From: Kangiellaceae bacterium
GTDB taxonomy: Bacteria > Pseudomonadota > Gammaproteobacteria > Enterobacterales > Kangiellaceae
Direction: 5' to 3'
Length of the DNA: 11,109 bases
NCBI GenBank assembly: GCA_030590405.1
Contig: JAUUYO010000107.1
Coordinates: 1-11,109, forward strand
The notes under the pieces were generated by a model. That model had not been told where the DNA came from and made no database searches. It saw only the letters and a program-made list of their open reading frames with translations. The translations under genes and the position numbers were made by a program. The number at the start of each line of letters is the position of its first letter. Position 1 is the stretch's first letter. Positions 6,720 through 11,109 of the stretch are shown one piece after another.

Positions 6720-8165
6720 ATGCACTTACTTGAATCAGCCCTATTTGAACATCTAGAAAAAATAGTGGCTGATAATTCCAGTCTCAACCCTCAGTCTCTG
6801 CAAATCCCACAATCTCTGCAAATTCCACAGCCTCTGCAAATAATTGTCGCCCTCAGTGGCGGTCTGGATTCCTCTGTTTTATTACATGTCGCTTTTAAGT
6901 TATTGCAATCTGGGAAAATCAGCAAACTTTTGGCCGCGCATGTTAACCATGGTCTTCAGTCACAGTCCGATGATTGGCAGGCTCATTGTCAGAAGATCTG
7001 CAATCGCTATCAAATTCCCTTATTAAGTAAAGCGCTTGATTTGGCAAGCCAGGGAAAAACAAGTGAAGCCGACGCGAGAGAAGCTCGCTATCATTTTTTT
7101 AAACAATGCGTTAAAAAAGATCAATTGCTACTTTTTGCTCACCACTCAAATGATCAGGCTGAGACTATTTTATTTCGTTTGTGTCGAGGAACAGGCATTC
7201 ACGGCATGGCTGGCATTCCAAAATTTAGAGAATTTGGCGAAGGTTATTTACTCAGACCTTTTCTAGAACACTCTCGCGATGAATTACAAGCCTACGCTAA
7301 CGAATATCAAATTGAATGGGTGAATGACCCAAGCAATCAGTCCAGTCAATACAGTCGAAATTTTATTCGCAATGAGGTCATTCCTCTGCTTCGTTCAAAA
7401 TGGTTGACGATACCAAAATCAATCGCCCAATTTTCCAAAATTGCTAAAGATCAAATTGAAATTCTTGATGAAGTGGCTGAACAAGATCGCCTTGAGCTTG
7501 AAGTCGAACCAGCGATTTTAGATATTTTAGCCTTGGCCAATCTTTCCCCTGCCAGACAAAAAAACTTATTGCACTTTTGGATCAGAAAACACTCTGGCCA
7601 ATCACCATCGACTGCCGAAATTGAGCAAGTTACTCAGCAGCTAGATATTACTGATCCGACTCAAACGAGTCATAAAAAATCGATTAAGATTAAAGCGGCC
7701 AATGGATGGATACGAGGATTTAACGGCCAACTTTTTTATCTGTTAAACGACGAGCCTGAAGCTATCAGCGAAAACATCGTCTGGCAAAATATTAATAGTC
7801 GATTAAGGTTAGACAACGGCGTTATTGTTGCGGTCCAAGAGCTGGTAAATATTCATTTAACACCCAACCTGGCAAGCCTGCAAATGCGAATGCCAAATGC
7901 CGATGAAGTCGTTTCTATTCGCCCCAGAATCGGCGGAGAAACTAGCAAACCCGCTTATCGAGAGCACTCTACCGAGCTTAAAAAAATCTATCAGGAAATG
8001 AAGGTGCCACCCTGGAAAAGAAAGTGGTTGCCCATTGTTTACTATAATAATCAACTGGTCGCGGTGCCCGGTGTCTTTGTGGAAAAATCAGTGCAAGTTA
8101 AAAAGGATGGTGTGATTTTTCGATTAAAGAATTCGATTAAAAAAATAAAGTCGAAAAATATTTAG
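6720..8165 (+). CDS. tilS: tRNA(Ile)-lysidine synthetase TilS
   Basis: TilS uses ATP and lysine to convert C34 of the CAU-anticodon tRNA-Ile into lysidine, so that it reads AUA as isoleucine; it is essential in most bacteria. The PP-loop SGGLDSS is at residues 46-52, followed by HVNHGLQ, EADAREARYHFF, the HHSNDQAETILFRLCRGTG catalytic region, and NDPSNQSSQYSRNFIRNEVIPLL. The C-terminal TilS domain shows VSIRPRIGG, STELKKIYQEMKVPPWKR, LPIVYYNNQLVAVPG. At 481 residues it is longer than E. coli TilS (about 430). Part of the excess is an N-terminal extension in which a six-residue unit (Q-S/P-L-Q-I-P) repeats just ahead of the PP-loop strand, coded by an 18-bp tandem repeat. The tail is Lys-rich. 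It sits 29 bases after accA and is probably co-transcribed. Confidence 0.96.
   Translation: MHLLESALFEHLEKIVADNSSLNPQSLQIPQSLQIPQPLQIIVALSGGLDSSVLLHVAFKLLQSGKISKLLAAHVNHGLQSQSDDWQAHCQKICNRYQIPLLSKALDLASQGKTSEADAREARYHFFKQCVKKDQLLLFAHHSNDQAETILFRLCRGTGIHGMAGIPKFREFGEGYLLRPFLEHSRDELQAYANEYQIEWVNDPSNQSSQYSRNFIRNEVIPLLRSKWLTIPKSIAQFSKIAKDQIEILDEVAEQDRLELEVEPAILDILALANLSPARQKNLLHFWIRKHSGQSPSTAEIEQVTQQLDITDPTQTSHKKSIKIKAANGWIRGFNGQLFYLLNDEPEAISENIVWQNINSRLRLDNGVIVAVQELVNIHLTPNLASLQMRMPNADEVVSIRPRIGGETSKPAYREHSTELKKIYQEMKVPPWKRKWLPIVYYNNQLVAVPGVFVEKSVQVKKDGVIFRLKNSIKKIKSKNI
6792..6842 (+). repeat. 18-bp in-frame tandem repeat within tilS (2.8 copies)
   Basis: Units at 6792-6809, 6810-6827 and a partial 6828-6842 share CARYCTCTGCAAATHCCA-type sequence with few differences. 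They encode QSLQIP, QSLQIP, QPLQI (residues 25-41). The last copy runs into the conserved first beta strand (QIIVALSGG) before the ATP-binding loop, so the extra copies probably arose by duplicating the codons at the start of that strand. The period is a multiple of three and keeps the frame. Confidence 0.92.
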
Positions 8166-8323
8166 TCGCCGTCGCTAAATTATAAATTAGCAACCTCAAC
8201 CCCTTAAAAATAAAAGCTTTACCATATCGCGTAGTATAAATATATAGTACTAGTTACTTTTATTTATATTTTATTTATAGTAAATTCCCATCTGCACAAA
8301 AACAACAAAGGGCATTCATAACC

Positions 8324-8419
8324 ATGAAGTATCAATTGGTTGAAGTTGAAGGCAATTTTCACTTTCTGGTGAATAGCAAGATCAGGCAGTTATCACGTAG
8401 TTTAATAGTTATTACGTAG
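8324..8419 (+). CDS. Possible small ORF, 31 residues, or remnant of a larger gene
   Basis: ATG at 8324 is preceded by AAAGGG (8307-8312) at a longish 11-base spacing. The product begins MKYQLVEVEGNFHFLVNSK, which looks like a natural protein N-terminus with alternating beta-type pattern, then degrades into the 19-bp repeat, where the stop lies. It might be a leader peptide, a small protein, or the front end of a gene truncated when the repeat formed. I do not recognise it, and chance is a real alternative at this length. Confidence 0.25.
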   Translation: MKYQLVEVEGNFHFLVNSKIRQLSRSLIVIT

Positions 8420-8445
8420 TTCAATATTTATTAAGTAGGCGTGTT
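8389..8445. repeat. 19-bp tandem repeat upstream of the protease gene
   Basis: Units at 8389-8407 and 8408-8426 read GTTATYACGTAGTTYAATA and differ at two positions. A third, degraded unit (8427-8445) keeps TTATTAAGTAG. The copies sit about 60-115 bases before the protease start. They could be repeated regulator sites or a simple duplication. Confidence 0.75.
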
Positions 8446-8457
8446 TGAAATTGTTAT

Positions 8458-8484
8458 TTGTCACGCCAGAAATTTGAGTGACAA
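8458..8484. promoter_or_regulatory. Operator-like inverted repeat before the protease gene
   Basis: TTGTCAC (8458-8464) and GTGACAA (8478-8484) are perfect complements 13 bases apart, with half-site centres 20 bp apart, about two helical turns. It ends 8 bases before the ribosome-binding site. It could bind a dimeric regulator or form a weak hairpin in the 5' leader of the message. The role is inferred. Confidence 0.45.
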
Positions 8485-8492
8485 TAAAACAA

Positions 8493-8497
8493 AAGGA
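8493..8497 (+). promoter_or_regulatory. Ribosome-binding site deciding the protease start
   Basis: AAGGA lies 6 bases before the ATG at 8504. It favours this ATG over the in-frame GTG at 8441, which has no good ribosome-binding site and would bury the signal peptide under 21 extra residues. Confidence 0.8.
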
Positions 8498-8503
8498 TCT
8501 TTA

Positions 8504-10966
8504 ATGAATAATTTTAATAAATCAACGATATCAGCAATGCTCTTAGGCACCATGCTGATACCCGCTGCCTGCTATGCCGAGGCTGATCAGCGGTATATCG
8601 TCAAATTCAAATCGGGCCAAAAAGCTTTTACAACTTCAGCGATTAATATAGAAGGCGGCGCTGTTAAGCGTAACCTGGATAAACATCAGATGATCGCAGC
8701 CAATTTATCAGAAAAAGCCGTGGCAAAACTTCGCAACCGTACTGACGTTGAGTGGATTGAAGTCGACCCTAAGCGTTACCTTTTAATGGAAAGTGTGCCT
8801 TACGGTATTAGTATGGTACAGGCTGATCAAGTACCAGATTTAGACACTGGAGAAATGACGGTTTGTATTATGGATACGGGTTACTCTTTAGGTCATGAAG
8901 ATTTGCCAACTGAAAATGTAACGGGTTCTGACGGATATGATGAGTTTGACTCTGGAAACTGGTTTGAAGACGGCCACGGTCATGGAACACATGTTTCAGG
9001 TACCATTACTGCTGTTGGTAATAACGACATAGGTGTTGTCGGTGTTAATGCTGCCAGTAATATCAAGATTCACATGGTCAAAGTTTTTGACAGTACCGGC
9101 GCATGGGCATATGGCTCTGATCTAATCGCTGGAATTGACCAATGTGCAGAAGCTGGTGCTAAGGTTATCAGTATGAGCTTAGGCGGCGGCGCGGCTAGTG
9201 TCGCTGAAGAAGAAGCTTTCAATAACGCTACGGCTAATGGCATATTATCGATTGCCGCTGCTGGCAATGATGGCAATTCTGCATTATCTTATCCTGCATC
9301 TTACGACACTGTGATGTCAGTGGCTGCGGTTGACTCTAGTGGAGCTGTCGCTAGTTTCTCTCAGTTTAACTCTCAAGTTGAAATCGCAGCGCCAGGTGTT
9401 GATGTGGAATCAACCTGGACTGATAACAGTTATGCAACCATTAGTGGAACCTCTATGGCTACACCACATGTTGCAGGCGTGGCTGCATTAGTCTGGAATC
9501 ACTATCCAGAATGTTCTAATAGCCAAATCAGACAAGCAATGAACAAGTCTGCTGAAGATCGTGGTTCAGTTTTACGCGATGATTCCTACGGAAATGGAAT
9601 TGTTAAAGCTAAATCTATGTTTGATATTTTAGCCGATGGTTGTGATGTAGGAGAGATAGAACCACCACCGCCGCCAGTGATTATTGCTTTGGAAAAAGGC
9701 GTGACGGTTGACGGTTTGTCTGCATCAACTGGCGAAGGTTTACTTTTCAGTATTGATATGCCAGAAGGTTCAACTGATTTAACAATTACGATTACTGGCA
9801 GCACCAGCGGTGATGCAGATCTTCATGTAAGATTTGGTGAAATTGTTGACACAACAACTTATGATTGCCGACCTTTTTCTGGCTCCAGCAATGAAACCTG
9901 TACTTTTGAAACCCCACAGGTAGGCACTTATTACGCGTTAATTCAGGCATTTTCTGGATATGAGGAAGTCTCCATTGTTGCTGATTACGCTGGCGATATT
10001 ACGCCACCTCCACCGCCTCCTACCGATAGCACTGAGCTGATTAAAGGTGAAATGTTAACCGATATGGAAGGGTTTGCTGACGATGAAACTCGTTTCTTTA
10101 TGGATGTACCGGCCGGTGCCAGCAACCTGAGTTTTGTGATGAGCAGTGATGCAGGTGCAACTGGTGATGCGGATCTGTATGTAAAGTTTGGATCTGAGCC
10201 AACTACCACTGATTATGATTGTCGTCCTTTCCTTGCTAGTAGCCGTGAAACTTGTAATATGGATCCGGCACAAGAAGGCACTTATCATGTATTGATCAGA
10301 GGAAACACTGATTATGTAACCGTTAGTTTAGTCGGGGATTATGATACTGATACGACACCGCCTCCACCACCTCCTACCGATAGCACGGAGCTGATTAAAG
10401 GCGAAATGCTGGTTGATATGGAAGGTTCCGCTGGTGATGAAACTCGTTTCTTTATGGATGTACCGGCTGATGCAAGTAATCTTACTTTTACTATGGCAAG
10501 TGATGCAGGCGCGACTGGTGATGCGGATCTGTATGTAAAATTCGGTTCGGAGCCAACGGTTGATGATTATGACTGTCGTCCATTTTTGGCAAGTAGCCGA
10601 GAGACTTGTATGTTTGATGCACCTTCTGAAGGCACTTACCATTTGCTCATTAGAGGAGCGACCAATTATGTAACGGTTAGCCTCGTGGGTGATTACGACG
10701 TTGACACAACTCCTCCACCACCAGAGTATCCGATTGATCTTACCATCGATACTGAAGTAAGGACTCAAGGTGGCATGGTTACACTACACTGGAATGGCGC
10801 AACAACGGAAGGAGTTAAGATTTTCCGTAATGGCGTTAAAATCAAAAGAACTCGTAACGACGGTGAACTTATCGATAGAATTAGAAACGCAAGTGGTGAT
10901 TATACATACCAGATTTGTGATGATTCTGAAGAACTATGTTCAGCTCAGGTTACAGTGACTTTTTAA
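8504..10966 (+). CDS. Secreted subtilisin-family (S8) serine protease with three PPC domains and a C-terminal beta domain
   Basis: An extracellular endopeptidase precursor of 820 residues. Order: Sec signal peptide (1-25, cut likely after CYA), inhibitor I9 prodomain (about 29-92, RYIVKFKSG to VEWIEVDP), which folds and inhibits the enzyme until cleaved, then the S8 catalytic domain (about 100-375). The triad is visible: Asp124 in IMDTG, His160 in GHGTHVSG, Ser317 in SGTSMATPH, with the oxyanion Asn255 in AAGNDGN. Three bacterial pre-peptidase C-terminal (PPC) domains follow (about 393-498, 511-614, 629-732), each with a conserved DCRPF...ETC cysteine pair, joined by poly-proline linkers. PPC domains are often removed after secretion. 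The last 80 residues (VTLHWNGA, VKIFRNGVKIKRTRNDGE, YTYQICDD) look like a fibronectin type III or Ig-like fold, perhaps for substrate binding. Signal type suggests type II secretion, by inference. The second and third PPC domains are recent duplicates. Natural substrate is unknown; nutrition from protein is the usual role. Confidence 0.95.
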   Translation: MNNFNKSTISAMLLGTMLIPAACYAEADQRYIVKFKSGQKAFTTSAINIEGGAVKRNLDKHQMIAANLSEKAVAKLRNRTDVEWIEVDPKRYLLMESVPYGISMVQADQVPDLDTGEMTVCIMDTGYSLGHEDLPTENVTGSDGYDEFDSGNWFEDGHGHGTHVSGTITAVGNNDIGVVGVNAASNIKIHMVKVFDSTGAWAYGSDLIAGIDQCAEAGAKVISMSLGGGAASVAEEEAFNNATANGILSIAAAGNDGNSALSYPASYDTVMSVAAVDSSGAVASFSQFNSQVEIAAPGVDVESTWTDNSYATISGTSMATPHVAGVAALVWNHYPECSNSQIRQAMNKSAEDRGSVLRDDSYGNGIVKAKSMFDILADGCDVGEIEPPPPPVIIALEKGVTVDGLSASTGEGLLFSIDMPEGSTDLTITITGSTSGDADLHVRFGEIVDTTTYDCRPFSGSSNETCTFETPQVGTYYALIQAFSGYEEVSIVADYAGDITPPPPPPTDSTELIKGEMLTDMEGFADDETRFFMDVPAGASNLSFVMSSDAGATGDADLYVKFGSEPTTTDYDCRPFLASSRETCNMDPAQEGTYHVLIRGNTDYVTVSLVGDYDTDTTPPPPPPTDSTELIKGEMLVDMEGSAGDETRFFMDVPADASNLTFTMASDAGATGDADLYVKFGSEPTVDDYDCRPFLASSRETCMFDAPSEGTYHLLIRGATNYVTVSLVGDYDVDTTPPPPEYPIDLTIDTEVRTQGGMVTLHWNGATTEGVKIFRNGVKIKRTRNDGELIDRIRNASGDYTYQICDDSEELCSAQVTVTF
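10001..10708 (+). repeat. Tandem 354-bp in-gene duplication (linker plus PPC domain)
   Basis: Two units, 10001-10354 and 10355-10708, align without gaps at a 354-bp (118-codon) offset. By eye the encoded PPC domains differ at about 18 of 104 residues, while the first PPC domain (from about 9680) is much more diverged. Each unit starts with the proline-rich linker, and a third linker (PPPP) follows the second unit, as expected for unequal crossing-over between linker sequences. Confidence 0.92.
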
Positions 10967-11001
10967 TAGAATAAAATAATTAATTATTTCAAGTAGTCAT
11001 T

Positions 11002-11038
11002 AAGACTGGGTGTGATTAAACTTGCACTCGGTCTTTTT
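11002..11038 (+). terminator. Intrinsic terminator of the protease gene
   Basis: AAGACTGGGTGT (11002-11013) pairs with GCACTCGGTCTT (11024-11035) over 12 bp with three G-T wobbles, around a 10-base loop. The stem runs into TTTTT (11034-11038). It lies 36 bases after the protease stop on the same strand and is the clearest terminator in the window. Confidence 0.88.
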
Positions 11039-11109
11039 ATAGAAATTGGTAAGAGTACTTTTTGTTAAATGGCTAACGGTTAATTAATTCTCACAGTCCT
11101 CCAATTTAT

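Larger units (their letters stand above)
8166..8503. other. 338-bp AT-rich leader region before the protease gene
   Basis: No long gene is present. The first part (8166-8300) is very AT-rich, with overlapping TATA-like boxes around 8235-8248 and a TAGTACTA palindrome at 8245-8252, so the promoter for the protease gene is probably here, but I cannot pick one. Further on lie a possible short ORF (8324-8419), a 19-bp tandem repeat (8389-8445) and an inverted repeat (8458-8484) just before the ribosome-binding site. Confidence 0.6.

Noticed and set aside
8166..8197. Overlapping short inverted repeats after the tilS stop (TTTAG/CTAAA and GCTAA/TTAGC)
   Set aside because: Stems of 5-6 bp with no U-run after them; too weak to call a terminator.
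8218..8248. Promoter candidate TTTACC with TATAGT in the AT-rich leader
   Set aside because: Spacing of 19 bases and several equally good TATA-like alternatives nearby make any single choice arbitrary.
8441..8503. In-frame GTG giving the protease a 21-residue longer N-terminus
   Set aside because: The ATG at 8504 has a well-spaced AAGGA and is followed directly by a normal signal peptide; the GTG lies in repeat DNA with no good ribosome-binding site.
8504..8590. Lipoprotein signal in the protease (PAAC before CYAEA)
   Set aside because: Position -3 is Pro instead of Leu or a similar residue, and a good AxA-like signal peptidase I site follows, so a lipid anchor is unlikely.
9985..10768. Long minus-strand ORFs opposite the PPC region
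   Set aside because: They mirror the PPC repeat in antisense, have no ribosome-binding sites, and the plus strand encodes a recognisable protein throughout.
11084..11109. Possible C-terminal end of a minus-strand gene (reading ..KLEDCEN then stop)
   Set aside because: Only eight codons are visible before the window edge; plausible but not supportable.
1..11109. A new multi-gene defence, mobile or biosynthetic system
   Set aside because: All larger genes are housekeeping enzymes, a known protease type or stand-alone uncharacterised proteins. No nuclease, transposase, integrase, toxin-antitoxin pair, reverse transcriptase or spacer-repeat array was seen.

Overview
The window looks like ordinary chromosome of a marine-type gammaproteobacterium. 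It is moderately AT-rich. Its AccA, TilS, PrmC and MoeB follow the enterobacterial/gammaproteobacterial versions almost motif for motif, accA is followed directly by tilS as in many gammaproteobacteria, and a DUF1631-like protein and a secreted subtilisin with PPC domains are present. The mix would fit a Kangiella/Aliikangiella-like lineage, but that is a guess from gene content and not proven here. No insertion sequence, phage gene, tRNA, rRNA or CRISPR array was seen.

Left block, plus strand (3-2322): the 3' part of an aspartoacylase-family zinc hydrolase, then prmC (release-factor glutamine methyltransferase) 2 bases later, then moeB (MoaD-adenylating enzyme), which overlaps prmC by 7 bases and starts at GTG. 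These three are probably one transcript. The block ends in an inverted repeat over the moeB stop and a three-copy 16-bp tandem repeat (2371-2418).

Middle block, minus strand (5469-2460): a 619-residue DUF1631-like cytoplasmic protein with a long coiled coil and a repeated C-terminal module, followed by a 343-residue exported protein whose C-terminal part resembles the FlgT C-terminal domain. They converge on moeB. A 264-bp divergent intergenic region (5470-5733) holds weak candidate promoters for both directions.

Right block, plus strand (5734-8165): accA (acetyl-CoA carboxylase carboxyltransferase alpha subunit) and tilS (tRNA-Ile lysidine synthetase). This TilS carries an extended N-terminus built from an 18-bp in-frame tandem repeat just before its ATP-binding loop.

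Far right: a 338-bp AT-rich gap (8166-8503) with a possible 31-codon ORF, a 19-bp tandem repeat and an operator-like inverted repeat. It precedes a large secreted subtilisin-family protease: signal peptide, I9 prodomain, S8 catalytic domain, three PPC domains on proline linkers and a C-terminal beta domain. A clear intrinsic terminator follows (11002-11038).

I see no convincing undescribed multi-gene system. The points most worth a second look are the altered substrate-pocket residues of the aspartoacylase, the repeat-built insertion in TilS, the repeat-rich leader of the protease gene, and the two poorly characterised proteins in the middle block.
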